Of a DNA stretch of 64,000 bases, positions 1-11,735 are shown in pieces. Below the pieces are notes generated by a model. That model was not told where the DNA came from and ran no database searches. It saw nothing but the letters and a program-made list of their open reading frames with translations. Made by a program: the position numbers and the translations under genes. The DNA is from Branchiostoma lanceolatum. Lineage: Eukaryota > Chordata > Leptocardii > Amphioxiformes > Branchiostomatidae. The stretch's first letter is position 1, and each line of letters starts with the position of its first letter. The stretch lies in NCBI RefSeq assembly GCF_035083965.1, contig NC_089729.1, positions 16,542,964 to 16,606,963 of the forward strand. Reading direction: 5' to 3'.

Positions 1-273
1 GACTAGTGTCACTCTAACTTAATCGCAACACTGTAAATGTAGAGGTAAAGTACATACCAATGTATCGTGGAATCAATGGAAGCACTTGAAAAAAGAATGC
101 AATCTTTGTGTTTGATGCGTACATGTAGTTCCTTTTATTTAGTATTGACTATAATTGTAACACTACGAGCAATATGTACCATATAAAATCCAATCCAGAA
201 AACGCACAAACTATCGTTATTTGTCACGTCACGTCACGTACAGTATATGTACAACTAGAGTTCCACGACCTCA
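1..273. other. AT-rich intergenic stretch, no gene seen
   Basis: No reading frame with coding character, no splice-bounded conserved peptide and no clear repeat unit was seen here. It leads into the large repeat that starts near 274. Confidence 0.5.
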
Positions 274-1787
274 TACCTTCGCCAAATGATCTTGACCTTT
301 ATGACTGACGTATGTAGGAGTGTTTCTCATCAATCATAAATCATACCAGTTGATCGTCTTCAGCCAAATAACAGAAGTTGCCCAAAGTATGAGCTTATCA
401 AAGAAGGTTATGCTAACATTTATCATCAATTATGCAAATGAGGTCCTTATTAGCATAATTTGATTCAACGATTCAACGATAAGTATGAAATTGCCATCAT
501 TTACCTGTATGGAAATATAGTAGTTTCTCGTTGATTATGCAAATTACGCCTACAATTGCATATTTTCTATCTATTAACATTCCTCTCTTCCTCAGTTACG
601 AATGTCACATATTTGAAAAGTCATATCATGGAACACAGCGGGGTTTTGAAATTGTCTCATTAGTTATGCAAATTATAATCTGATTTGCATAATTATATCC
701 AATCATACAAAGCATCACGTAAGCTATCTACATACCAAAAATCAAGCCCATCCATCAAGCGCATCCATCAAGTTATAGTATTTTCTCATTAATTATGCAA
801 ATGAGGTCTTCATTTGCATAGTTGATATGTATTGATATTTCTCTCCTCAGTTTAATACATATGTCACATGTTTGAGAGTCCTATCATGGAATTTGGCGGA
901 TATATAAACTTTCCTCATTAATTATGCAAAATAGATACTTATTTGCATAATACGCCAAAAAGCAATTACTCAAACAACTGGATATGATTTTGGGAACGGT
1001 CAGACGTTTCAAGTAGCATCCACTACTTTTCGTCAGTGACTGTGAGCAAGATCAGTTGAACAGCAGGTTTATAACCACGAACTATGAATTGATATGCTTG
1101 ATTTGCATAATAAGTATCTAATCATGTACATCATCACTCAAGCTATCTACCTACCAAAAATCAAGACCATCCATCCAGCCCATCTTGAGTTATAGTATTT
1201 TCTCATTAATTATGCAAATGAGGTCTTCATTTGCATAGTTGATATCTATTAATATTTCTCTCCTCCTCAGTTACACATGTCACATGTTTGAGAGTCCTAT
1301 TATGGAATTTGGCGGATGTGTAACTTTTCCTCATTTATTATGCAAATTAGATACTGATTTGCATAAGAAGTATCTAATCATGTACATCATCACTCAAGCT
1401 ATCTACTTACCAAAAATCATGACCATCCATCAAGCCCTTCTTGAGTTATTCCCTTTCAAAGTCTGAATCAAAACCTGCTCCTGCAGTTCCAAAAAAGCCG
1501 CTAGGGGGCCAAAACCTATATCACTTACTCTCTGTCCAAAGAGCTATCTACCAAAAATCAGGACCATAGCATGACCAGAACACGAGATATCAAAACAGGA
1601 AGTTCCGCTGCAGTACCGTAACAAGCCGCTAGGGGACCCAAAATCTAATCATTTCCATGTCTCATCAAGACCTACCCACCTACCAAATATCAAAACAATC
1701 CACCCAAGCCTTCTCGAGGTATGCTGTACGTTACAAACACACACACAAACAAACGCTACCCTCTGCATAACCTTCTCGGCGAAGGTA
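274..1787 (+). repeat. 1.5-kb dispersed repeat, copy 1 (short terminal inverted repeats)
   Basis: The element opens with TACCTTCGCC and closes with GGCGAAGGTA, an imperfect-flanked 10-bp terminal inverted repeat. Inside are several blocks in which ATTATGCAAAT is followed 15-25 bases later by its inverse ATTTGCATAAT. The same opening, internal blocks and closing sequence recur at 2164-3248, and the closing half recurs at 15739-16528. No protein is encoded. It is probably a non-autonomous DNA element family; the class is not determined. The block at about 950-1070 also matches a second dispersed repeat seen at 5320-5400 and 19060-19130. Confidence 0.7.
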
Positions 1788-2163
1788 ATCAGGTATATTT
1801 TTAGCACTGGGTATTATCATATGGTTTCGAATCAGCATGTCACTTCAAATGAATTCGCTGCAAAGTGTATAATATGTTAACGTCACATTCCCAAAATTTA
1901 TTATTCAAGGAACAGGTATCTCTACGTTAATCTTCACTCTAACGTTTTCTCTTTTTTGGCGAGATCGAAGGAACTGAATTGCTTGTTTTATTGCTCGCTG
2001 GAGCCAAGGAGGTTAAATACATGTGTATTTAACCACCTTGCTGGAACGTTCGAACAAGGTCTGTTCTTAATGTATCCCCTGTTCACACTTTGCTTGGACG
2101 GAGAGAGACAATATCTACCAGACAAAATGTGTTGTTTATGTATAACTAGAGTTCCACGACCTC
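1788..2163. other. Spacer between repeat copies, no gene seen
   Basis: AT-rich sequence with a short inverted pair CCAAGGAGGTTAAATAC / GTATTTAACCACCTTG near 2006-2041, a small hairpin. Nothing coding is supported. Confidence 0.5.
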
Positions 2164-3248
2164 ATACCTTCACCAAATGATTTTAACCTTTATGACTGAC
2201 GTATCAGGAATGTTTCTCATCAATTATAAATCCTACCAGTTGATCTTCTTCACCCGAAAAACAAAAGTATGAGCTTAACAAAGAAGGTTATGCTAACAAA
2301 GTAACATTTATCATGAATTATGCAAATGAGGTCCTTATTAGCATAATTTGATTCAACGATGTTCACATTCAAATAACTTCCAAATGACACTAGTATGAAA
2401 GTGCCATCATTTACCTGTATGGCATTATAGTAGTTTCTCATTAATTTTGCAAATTAGGCCTATATTTGCATATTTTTTATCTATCAAAATTCCTCAGTAA
2501 CAAATGTCACATATTTCAATAGTCATATCATGGAACACAGTGGTTTTTTAAATTGTCTCATTAATTACGCAAATTAGAATCTGATTTGCATAATTATCGT
2601 CGAATCATACAAAGCATCACGTAAGCTATCTACATACCAAAAATCATTACCATCCATCAAGCCCATCTTGAGTTATAGTACTTTCTCATTAATTATGCAA
2701 ATGAGGTCTTCATTTGCATAATTGATATCTATTAATATTTCTCTCTTCTTCAGTTACATGTGTCACATGTTTGAGAGTCCAATCGTGGAATTTGGCGGAT
2801 GTATAAACTTTCCTCATTAATTATGCAAATTAGATAATGATTTGCATAATGAGTATCTAATCATGTACATCATCACTAAACCTATCTACTTACAAAAAAT
2901 CATTACCATCCATCAAGCCCTTCTTGAGTTCAAAGTCTGAACCAAAACCTGCTCCTGCAGTTCCATATATCACTTACTCTCTGTCCAAAGAGCTATCTAC
3001 CACTCAAAAACCAGTCCCATAGCTTGTCCAGAACACGAGATATCGAAACAGGAAGTTCCGCTGTAGTACCGTAACAAGCCGCTAGGGGACCCAAAATCTA
3101 ATCATTTCCTAGTCTCAACAAGACCTACCCACCTACCAAATATCAATACAATCCATCCAAACCTTCTCGAGTTATGCTGGTCGTTACAAACAACCAAACA
3201 AACATACACACAAACGCTACCCTCTGCATAACCTTCTCGGCGAAGGTA
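2164..3248 (+). repeat. Dispersed repeat, copy 2 (1.1 kb)
   Basis: Same opening (ACCTTCACCAAATG, one mismatch to copy 1) and the same close, ACCTTCTCGGCGAAGGT, as the element at 274-1787, with the same order of ATGCAAAT/ATTTGCAT blocks. It is about 430 bp shorter, mainly through loss of an internal duplicated block that copy 1 carries near 1080-1400. Confidence 0.7.
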
Positions 3249-3719
3249 ATAACATGACGCAGTCCACATTTCATACTATGTCGTGCGTTCATAGGGACTT
3301 TCTACAACGGAGGTGTACCTTAGCCTACATAGCAGGCTTCGGCCGTGCTGTTTTCTGAAGCTTTCTTTTGAGGCTAGGTGAAGTATATTTTGAAAACGGC
3401 AGTCAAACTGGTAAGAAATGTTCAATTTTTATCAAGCCTTTGCTACGATTGTTCCTAGATAAACAAACACAAGGAAGGATCACAACACACAGTTCTCTAT
3501 AAATTTATTAAAAGGAATCATTTTACAATGTAATTTCCTATTTTTGCATTTACACACATTTATGTAGATATTTTTGGATGGAAAATATTGTCACCTTGAA
3601 TATACTAATTTATTATTAACTAGAATGGCAACATTTTCTGGAAAATGCAGAATATTCCCCTTCCATTACCTACACCTCAAATATGACATCCTTAGCATTG
3701 ACTGTAAGGATATTGCCAA
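3249..3719. other. Intergenic, no gene seen
   Basis: AT-rich sequence without a supported gene or repeat unit. It leads into the 127-bp tandem array. Confidence 0.4.
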
Positions 3720-4704
3720 GTTTCTGCATACATTATGCAAAGGAGGTCGGCATTAGCATATAGCATCTCAAATATGACATCCGTTATGATCCGTAGCTTT
3801 TATGGTAAGGGATATGCATAAATTATGCATAAATTATGCATAATGCACTCATTAGCATAATGTATGGCCAGGTTTTCTGGCCTTTCCTAAAGGTACCTGC
3901 ATCTCAAATATGACATCCGTAGCCTTTACAGTAAGCTAAATACAAGTTTATGCATAAATTATGCAAATGAGGTCTGCATTAGCATAATTTTTAAACAGAT
4001 GTGTTCACCTCTCCTAAAGGTACCTACATCTGAGATATGACATCCGTAGCATTTACGGTAAGGGATATGCATAAATTATGCAAACGAGGCCCTCATTAGC
4101 ATAATTTATGGCCAGGTTTTGTGACCCTTCGTAATGGTACCTACATCTCAAATATGACATCTGTAGCTTTTACGGTAAGGGAAATACAAGTTTCTGCATA
4201 AATTATGCAAATGAGGTCCTCATTAGCATAATTTATTGTCAGGTGTATTCACCTTTCCTAAAGGTACCTACATCTCAAATATGACATCTGTAGCTTTTAC
4301 GGTAAAGGAAATACAACTTTATGCATAGATTATGCAAATTAGGTCCTCATTAGCATAATTTATGTCCAGGTGTGTTCACCTTTCCTATAGGTACCTACAT
4401 GTCAAATATGACATCTGTAGCTTTTACGGTAATGGAAATACAAGTTTCTGCATAAATTATGCAAATGAGGTCCTCATTAGCATAATTTATTGTCAGGTGT
4501 ATTCACCTTTCCTATAGGTACCTACATCTCAAATATGACATCTGTAGCTTTTACGGTAAGGGAAATACAAGTTTCTGCATAAATTATGCAAATGAGGTCC
4601 TCATTAGCATAATTTATTGTCAGGTGTATTCACCTTTCCTATAGGTACCTACATCTGAAATATAACATCCGTACATTGTAACATAAGGTACATATGACTT
4701 TCTG
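3720..4704. repeat. 127-bp tandem array with palindromic octamer core, 8 units
   Basis: The landmark CATTAGCATAA falls at 3751, 3850, 3977, 4094, 4221, 4348, 4475 and 4602. The last four intervals are exactly 127 bp; earlier units carry small deletions (99 and 117 bp). Each unit has an inverted core, ATTATGCAAATGAGG then CCTCATTAGCATAAT, plus GGTACCTACATCT and TTTTACGGTAAGGG. A second array of the same unit lies at 28970-29640. A GAA-rich simple repeat follows at about 4747-4800. Confidence 0.85.
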
Positions 4705-6010
4705 CAATACCATTACTAGAGCTACCACCGCACATCTACTTGGTTTTTGGCAGAAGAAGAAAGAAGAAGAAGAAGAAAGAAGAAGAAGAACAGGCAAGCA
4801 AAAACAATATATCCCCCTTCCCACTGGAAGGGGAATATAATTATATATCTCGATAGTAAAATATTAACCATTTGGTTTTTTGTTCACTCTATGCAATAGT
4901 TTAAGTTATACAATAATTTTGACAGAAAACATGATTTTTATATTTACAGAAATTGCAAGATCTGCAAGCTGTCAACATCATCGGCTAAACACTAATCTGC
5001 TACATCTTTCCCTAAGTTGCACATTTTTCAATTTACATGTTACAGTCGAAAGTACGATATAAAAATATAATAATTGTTATGAAACAAAACAAAACACCCA
5101 TCTGTAATAACTAATAACCGATACAAAAATAGCTATATTGCATCTTGATATATATCGTCACCTTAGTATCATGATAATGCAAAAGAACAAGTACACCTAA
5201 CAATGTAAAAGATATATCTATATTCATAAAACTAATACTAACCTGCTAAGACATTTCAACGTTACGAAACAGGTTTAACAGCTGGTAGCTAGACTATTGA
5301 TAATAGTCCCAAAATAATTACTCAAGCAACTGGATAAAATTTTGAAACAGTCAGACGTTTCAGACAGCATCCACTGTCTTTCGTCAGTGACTAACGACGA
5401 TAGGACTGAGAACACCAGGTTTTATACCAAAACTCTGAATAGGTATGTTAATGAGGTTAAGAAAATTTAGGATGTCTTGAAGTAGTCTTTAAAAGGAGAT
5501 TAATTCAAGACAAAGTTATGTGCCAATAGGTCAATTAGCTACTGTTGATTTTAGTACAATAACTAAAGATTGTTCGTCCGGGGGTGGGGGGTGGGGGGCA
5601 GTACATTATCCCAAGTGCCTGAAAGTTCAACGCGAAGACCCCCTTTCCTGTTGAGGACGGGGTTGTACATCCTCTCGTATATTGCGTCTCTAATTCCCCG
5701 TTCGAACCAGCGTTCCTCACCCCCCACCCTGGGTGGTGGTGAATACTGTAATTCTTGTTTCTTCCACTGTAAATTTTAAGTTCACTGTTTTCACGGTCAC
5801 CTCTGTACCGTGAACATATCATATGATTGATTCACATATCCGTTCTGTAAATCGCTTGCCGCCACCGTGAAGTTAAAGTTCAGTGAAAATGTGCATTTTC
5901 GATACACCGTGAAATTTCGCTACCTGAAGATAAAGTGAACTACAGTACTCACCTTGGTATCAAACAGTCCCTGTAGGAAATGTTTGTATGTATTGTGGAA
6001 TGTGTATTGC
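4705..6010. other. Intergenic; simple repeats and a G-rich run, no gene seen
   Basis: Contains a GAA/AAG simple repeat (4747-4800), a dispersed repeat block (5320-5400, also at 950-1070 and 19060-19130), a run of 17 G in three blocks near 5579-5598, and short inverted pieces around 5755-5950 with GTAAATTTTAAGTTCACTG-type ends. Frames open on both strands at 5535-5822 reflect the repetitive GC-rich insert and show no recognisable domain. Confidence 0.45.
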
Positions 6011-6368
6011 ATCCTCCCAGCATGCCCGATATGGTCGGTTTGTTACCTCCCATAGCGGCCCTGCCCTTCCGAGCCCCTGAACACGGTTATGGCGCCGTCA
6101 CCAAACGGCTTTCGGCCAATCAGAGGGTCTGCTAAAGGTCATCTCAAGCAAAAGCGCAAAGGACGCTATCAACCAATCAGGTTACGTCTTTCGTCTTGCT
6201 CATTAATTATTCATGAGCCACAACTGCCGTTTGTGCCAAATAAGGTCAGCTCGTTAATTATTCATGAGCAAGTGTCGGCGACGGCGCCATAACCGTGTTC
6301 AGGGGCTCGGAAGGGCAGGGCCGCTATAGGGGGTAACGAACCGACCATACCGGGCATGCTGGGAGGAT
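6011..6368. mobile_element. Foldback/MITE element, 358 bp, ~95-bp terminal inverted repeats
   Basis: The left arm starts ATCCTCCCAGCATGCC and the right arm ends GGCATGCTGGGAGGAT. The two arms stay nearly complementary for about 95 bp, through the GCCCTGCCCTTCCGAGCCCC block and up to GGCGCC. The loop has two copies of TTAATTATTCATGAGC. No coding capacity. A target-site duplication was not clear. Confidence 0.85.
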
Positions 6369-6944
6369 AGTATATTGTAATGATTGCTGAGATGGTCTCA
6401 TACATTTATGTCAACCAATCAACCAACCGAACCCAGTTTTAACCAACATCCAACCCCAGCCAACAACCATATTTCCTTAATTAATCCCTTGAGTGGTTGA
6501 CGGATACAAGTTTGACTGTACCTTGCCCCCTTTTTCTGCCACAAAATACTGTGTGTTGTGTGTTTTCTTGTGACTCTGCAATACATAAATAAGAGTAGGT
6601 TGGAAGCTGGGCCAACAGTAATAAACAAGCAGTAATTATTAAGTAATAAAAATAATTTTGGTCATCTTTTCAAACCGGTTTATCTACATTCACACTGGCC
6701 ATTTCAGGACCTTCGTCAAGCAGCCTTTCGACACTGGACAAAACTAAGCCGCACTTTCAGGTAATCATCATCGTTTTGTTCTAAATCAGCAAACTGTATT
6801 CAAGATTTTAACCTACAGTAACAGTATGACTATGTTGAAAAATAGAATATCCGATAACAATGCATTGATAATGAATCTATCTGTATAAAATGCAGATAGC
6901 CAAAACTGATGATTCCTAATCATATGCAAGAATGGACCCTCTCC
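6369..6944. other. Intergenic, no gene seen
   Basis: No reading frame of coding character and no repeat family recognised. Confidence 0.4.
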
Positions 6945-7140
6945 TACTCTCCAAGCAGAGGAGGGGTTCCAGCTGGTTTTTGACGTGTTTTTAGGCGCTT
7001 TTGTCGGGCTTTCTACTTTGTCATTTTTTTGGTCTCTTCTGGGGTTTGAAGAGACCAAAAAATGACAAAGTAGAAAGCCCGACAAAAACGCCTAAAAACA
7101 CATCAAAAACCAGCCAGAAACCCTCCTCTGCTTGGAGAGT
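6945..7140. mobile_element. Foldback hairpin element, ~195 bp
   Basis: Two nearly perfect ~90-bp inverted arms meet around 7037-7046. The left arm carries TCTCCAAGCAGAGGAGGG and the right arm its complement CCCTCCTCTGCTTGGAGA. CCCTCTCCTAC occurs just outside both arms and may be part of a flanking duplication. The similar peptides readable on both strands here are a product of the palindrome, not genes. Confidence 0.8.
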
Positions 7141-8459
7141 ACCCTCTCCTACAACAAGCCGCCATTCAGTATTCTGGATAGATATAAAAAAGCCATGTTG
7201 GACACTTAACTACATTTTGTGTCCCACTAATGTTCTCTGTTAGTTCGAGGAGGTAACCCCACATATAAAACCTCCTTGGTCGGTCCAACCAAGGAGGTTT
7301 AAACGTCTTTAGTTCATTTACCGTTTTATACCCGAGTTTTCTTTGACCCCTTTTCTATCAATCAAGAATTTCAAATCGTTATGCTCCATATTTCATTTAT
7401 TTGCAACTACAGCAAAATGTTGTCATGGGTAATGAAGTTCACCACTTACACTTACTGCATTTGAGGTGAAAAGGACGTTTTGGGGTTAGAAGGAGCAAGG
7501 ACATTAGAATGTCCTTAAAAGGTCAGTGACCTGCCTTGGGTTAACTGGCATCAAGGAGGTTATAATTATACAGTAAATGCATCTAAATTCGCATGGTTTT
7601 TATTTTGCAGTATGGAGAAAATCGAGTGTTCGCGGTGTTTTCAAGTTTGCGTTTGAAACTATAATAGCGCTACAGTCATAGGTCGGCATTTCTGCATTTA
7701 CAGTTGGCATCATGTTTCTAAGCAGATGTAGGCCCCGGGGGTGAAAACAAAATTCACACCCAGGTTATAGTATCTGTATCTGTCTGTATCTGTATCTATA
7801 TAGCCGGTATAACCGCCATCAGGCGTAACACACCAGCTTAGTCGAAATCGTGGTGAAAAGGGTTTTACACTTCAGTCCATGTGAAATACTCTCTCGCTGC
7901 CCAAGGCACATTTGTGGATATTCAAATGCTGGAACATGTTTAAAACAATTGGTGTAATGTAAGTCCAACAAATGCAAGCGTTAGCCCATCTCACTTTGTA
8001 CCAGAGGTGTTATAATGCATTTATAATTAGTGTCACACTACTAATGTTCGCTGTACTTGTTGTCTGTACAATTGTCGGTGACAACAGTACCTTTTGTATT
8101 CTGTCCTGAATAATGTTTGAGAGGTATCACATAATGCTATATAATATTCTTTGTCTGGAAAAAGCTTTTTAAATTTTGAACTGAGTTTATAGGGTAAAAA
8201 AATGTGTGAGGTCTTTGCCTACTCCGTCCATTTGGTAAGAAAATAGAATACAAAAATCTTTTGTAATAAATTGGCTAGAGAATGACAAAATTTCTTAAAT
8301 ACATTGGAATCGCTATGGCAAAAGGAGTGAGTGCATTTCAAATCTATATTTACATGTTTAAATGTTCTTTTTTATTTTCTATTTATGTTAAGTTTTTATT
8401 TTCAAAGATAAGCAACTACACATGCATTTGTAATATCTTATCAAGTACTGTACTGTACT
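7141..8459. other. Intergenic with small inverted elements, no gene seen
   Basis: Includes a short palindrome AACCTCCTTGGT / ACCAAGGAGGTT at 7269-7301 and a ~134-bp element at 7570-7703 whose ends are ACAGTAAATGCAT and TGCATTTACAGT. That element resembles the one at 60111-60284. Nothing coding is supported. Confidence 0.5.
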
Positions 8460-8735
8460 GTGACCAGTGCAATGGCCTAGTGGGTAGAGTGTTCGCCTTG
8501 CACACGATAGGTCGTGAGTTTGATCCCCGGCCGGGTCATACCAAAGACTCTAAAAATGGTATATACTGCTTTCTCTACTTAGCACTCAGCATTTGGTAAA
8601 GAGTATGGAAGTTAAACACACACCGCTACCAGTGGACTAGCCCCCTGCTGTAGTGATTGCACAAAGTTGTGTGGCATTGGTGCGGGAAGGAACTTTGACT
8701 GTACTGGTTTCAGATGTCTACAGCATTTAGCAGCA
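8460..8735 (+). mobile_element. tRNA-derived SINE
   Basis: The head reads like a tRNA gene: A-box-like TGGCCTAGTGGG, an anticodon-loop-like CCTTGCACA (TGC, alanine-like), and B-box-like GAGTTTGATCCCC. A non-tRNA body follows, including AGTGGACTAGCCCCCTGCTG. The lack of a matched acceptor stem and the long body make a functional tRNA unlikely. Confidence 0.75.
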
Positions 8736-9109
8736 TGTCGATCAAGTACTATAATATACTATATACCTATACTTATGCCAGCATCAGCACAATTGTTTCT
8801 TGCCTAATTAATTCACATAACAATTTATCAATCCTAAAATATGCATAATTTTCATTTCTTCATACAGAGGACAACCACGTCATATCTATGACTCACAGTG
8901 ACAACGAGAATCTCCAAATCAAGCGGCTCTCTACAAAGGCATCAGGAATCGTGAATGAGACCTTCTTCGTGGGTTATAATTACTGACACTGGGAAAAAGG
9001 TGGAATTTGACAGATCAAATCATCACTGAGTAAACCTGCTATCGTGGAATTCTGGGACGGTTTCATAAACACAACGTCTTCCAAACGTTCGAACCACCCA
9101 ACAGCTTCC

Positions 9110-9435
9110 AGTTCATGGATATGAGAACAATTTCAACCATTTGTCACACCGATCCTGCTGCAGTTGTAGAGGGGACTGAATGACATTGACAATACCTTCA
9201 CTTCCCCTTGTTTCATCTTGACATTCCAGCCAGTAGGTACCCTGCTGAGTAACCAGGCTGTTGAAACGTGCTCGAGGCACTACATCGAACTTCATTTTTA
9301 CATCCCACCTGAAGAACGGTGCAGCTCCTACAAGGTCAGCATTCCCCAGATTCCAACCGGGGTCTCCCAATAACCAACTGATTGGGCTCAGGAGCTCAAC
9401 TGTGAGGCCGCTATACTAATCGAGCTATACAGGCA
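9110..9435 (-). mobile_element. tRNA-derived SINE, minus strand
   Basis: Read on the minus strand, the head CTGTATAGCTCGATTAGTAT (A-box-like) and GGTTGGAATCTGG (degenerate B-box) is followed by a body ending near 9110. The minus-strand frame at 9113-9370 lies inside it and is not taken as a gene. Confidence 0.6.
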
Positions 9436-9555
9436 CATCTTTGATAGTAGGACTGGTGTAACAACTATTGTTTTAGAGAGAACACTGTAACATTGCGATA
9501 CTGCCAGGCAAAAAAAGTCACAACTGTAAGAAAGCACATAGGCAGGGAGAATATT

Positions 9556-10554
9556 ATGGAAGCAAACGACGCTGCCAAGGCAAAAGTAATGTCTTCACTG
9601 AAGGCAGCAAAAGGCATTTTGATAACCCTGCTGTCAGCCATTTTCATTTCCTTCAGTGCTGAATTCATAGCATTGGTAAGAAAGGATGGTATCCCGAGTT
9701 TCCAAATCCTCTTCTTAATGCAATTGATTGAGCTTTTAGCTACTGTACCTATTTATGCAGTCCTTCGGCCAAGATTAAGAGTTAAGAACAGACATGAAAC
9801 CATCATGCTGCTCCTTTCTGTGATTGTTGCAAATGCCGTTGTGATTGTGTTCAACCTGTCTTTTACCTATACAGTTCCTGGCATTGCGTTAAGTATCATT
9901 CAAGGTGCGATGCCTTTCTTTGTTGCCTGGATGGGATTTTTATTCCTAGGTGAATCTCTGGGTCTTGTAGACGTTTGTTCGATTCTGATTAGCGTGACAG
10001 GTGTTGTTTTGGTGGCGATTGGGGTGACACAGATAGCCGCAATATCTTCCAAGCTACTCGTGTTGTCGATTGTCATTCCGCTGCTAGCTGCATTTGTCTT
10101 TGCCCCCGACATGGTTATCATGCGGTACCTGACGGCAACACTAGGGGTGCCGATAGTCACATCTTTGCTGTATCAAGATTTGTTTGGGACAGTAGCATTA
10201 CTTGTTATAACCTACGCGGTAGAGACTCCAGTCTGGACAATGACATTGCGTACAGCGTTATACGTGGTAGGAATCGGATTGAGCAACTGCCTTGGCTACT
10301 TTACTCTCCTTATAGGCTTAAAATGGGAAAAAACATACATCTCCACAGCAGTTCGCATGTTTGTCATCCCCTTCTCCCTTCTGCTGGACTACTTGTTTTT
10401 GCACAAAGTACCGAATTCCCTCCAAGTTGCGGGTGTGGTCTTGGTGATATTAGGAGTGGTGTTAGTTAGCGTGTACACATGGTGGACCCATCGTCAGGAG
10501 GAGTTGCAAATCATACTTCTCGAAAAACTACATTTTGACCCTGGCGAGAAATAA
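9556..10554 (+). CDS. EamA/DMT-superfamily transporter (SLC35G-like), intronless
   Basis: The protein is a 332-residue, very hydrophobic membrane protein of the drug/metabolite transporter superfamily. These are ten-helix carriers built from two EamA repeats of about 140 residues. I see a first repeat from about residue 20 to 160 (helices such as FFVAWMGFLFLGE, the usual EamA ending) and a second from about 180 to 315, ending LQVAGVVLVILGVVLVSVY. The frame is open upstream to a TAG at 9448, but the first ATG is 9556, with A at -3 and G at +4. The substrate cannot be read from sequence. The whole CDS lies in one exon, so it may be a retrocopy-derived or naturally single-exon member; an upstream 5' UTR exon is possible because ATACTGCCAG at about 9497-9506 resembles an acceptor. 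Confidence 0.85.
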   Translation: MEANDAAKAKVMSSLKAAKGILITLLSAIFISFSAEFIALVRKDGIPSFQILFLMQLIELLATVPIYAVLRPRLRVKNRHETIMLLLSVIVANAVVIVFNLSFTYTVPGIALSIIQGAMPFFVAWMGFLFLGESLGLVDVCSILISVTGVVLVAIGVTQIAAISSKLLVLSIVIPLLAAFVFAPDMVIMRYLTATLGVPIVTSLLYQDLFGTVALLVITYAVETPVWTMTLRTALYVVGIGLSNCLGYFTLLIGLKWEKTYISTAVRMFVIPFSLLLDYLFLHKVPNSLQVAGVVLVILGVVLVSVYTWWTHRQEELQIILLEKLHFDPGEK

Positions 10555-11563
10555 GGGATGCTGTATGTACCACTGTCGTTCAAGAGAGTTCCTACTTACC
10601 TTATTGCCCAACCATCCTTTGTACCGAAATTTGTACTGTGATATGTACTTGTACAGATAGATACAATGTCCGAGACAAAAAAAACAGCATCTTCCTATCT
10701 TCATACGTCCCAACCCTGGCTGAGACTGCAACGCGAGGATAGGAATGACACACATGACGCACAGTCCATAGCCATGACTACGGCCGGAGTGCAACCATCA
10801 TCCCTCCAGATGAAGAGAAAAGAAAAAATTTCAAAGTGATCTCTGAACCAATTTATAATTAGCTCTTCTTCCACACCATGTCACGACAGAGAAGACAAAC
10901 CCTATTCACTGGACTATGCACGCTACTAAAATGGAAATGGACATGTACAAACTGGTATGTTCTTTTCTACCTGACATAAGGAGAAAAGCTGCCAAACAAT
11001 GGAAGACCAAGGAGGTAGGGAAGACAATATAAGAGGTTCCATACAGATTGATCAATGCATCAAGAGTTAAGTGTATGGAAGCACTATCGAAGCTGAACAG
11101 AAACTTCAAGGCAGCCAGGAAATTAAGAAGCTGCAAACAGAGTACATGCTGTTCTCTAAGTATATGAACTTTATGTAAATGAACTGTAATATCATTAATT
11201 TAGTATCTGAGGTTTCACAGGGTATGGGTTGATAGTTACCACAATGTACATGTAGGACCATGGAGGTTATAGGGAGACAAATTGCTTAGTTGTTAAATGT
11301 TAATTGACATTGAATGTGATACTAATATTTGTGTATGGGTCAATCTGTCTCTATGCACAATTAAGAACGATCATTTTCTCATTATTTATGCAAATTAGGC
11401 TAAATTTAATAATTGTTATCTGTTAATGTTCCACATGCCATAAATAACATAATTTTACATGTAATAAAGTCCTACCATGAAAAACTTCAAAAAAGACTTG
11501 CATATCCGGACAGATTTATTTGATCCACTCATACCGTAATGGATCCATGAAAACAATGAAAAG
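10555..11563. other. Intergenic, no gene seen
   Basis: Downstream of the transporter. Several frames are open but have no recognisable domain or splice-bounded conserved peptide. No continuation of the neighbouring VPS8 exons was found here. Confidence 0.45.
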
Positions 11564-11631
11564 AATGACCTGTTGCATCTACTCATGCCCACTGTCGTCC
11601 TCAGGACTGGCGTGGAACTCAAGCCATTTCC
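11564..11631 (-). pseudogene. Decayed partial duplicate of the VPS8 exon at 11736-11912
   Basis: On the minus strand this 68-bp stretch repeats the 3' end of the functional-looking VPS8 exon just upstream of it in transcription order. The peptide reads LEFHASPEDDSGHE, stop, MQQVI, against LEFLASPEDDSRHEERQQVI in the intact copy. The similarity continues a few bases into the intron after the donor. The in-frame TAG rules out normal use. Confidence 0.7.
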
Positions 11632-11639
11632 AAAGGCAC

Positions 11640-11712
11640 AACATTAAAGCATGTGACAGGGGATTCAAACTCGGGACCTCTGGGTTTTGGGCCGTTAAGC
11701 TATCGATGCCAC
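11640..11712 (-). mobile_element. SINE fragment (tRNA-like head)
   Basis: Minus-strand A-box-like TAGCTTAACGG and B-box-like GAGTTTGAATCCC, spaced as in a tRNA gene. It lies between the decayed and intact copies of the VPS8 exon. Confidence 0.5.
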
Positions 11713-11735
11713 TTATACAATTGAAAAAGAATGAC

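Noticed and set aside
3720-4704. CRISPR-like array
   Set aside because: Units are 127 bp, nearly identical throughout with no unique spacers, and the genome is animal.
8470-8540. tRNA-Ala gene
   Set aside because: A- and B-box-like parts exist but there is no paired acceptor stem, and a SINE body follows.
9493-9555. Longer N-terminus of the transporter
   Set aside because: The upstream 21 codons have no ATG; the first ATG, in good context, is 9556.
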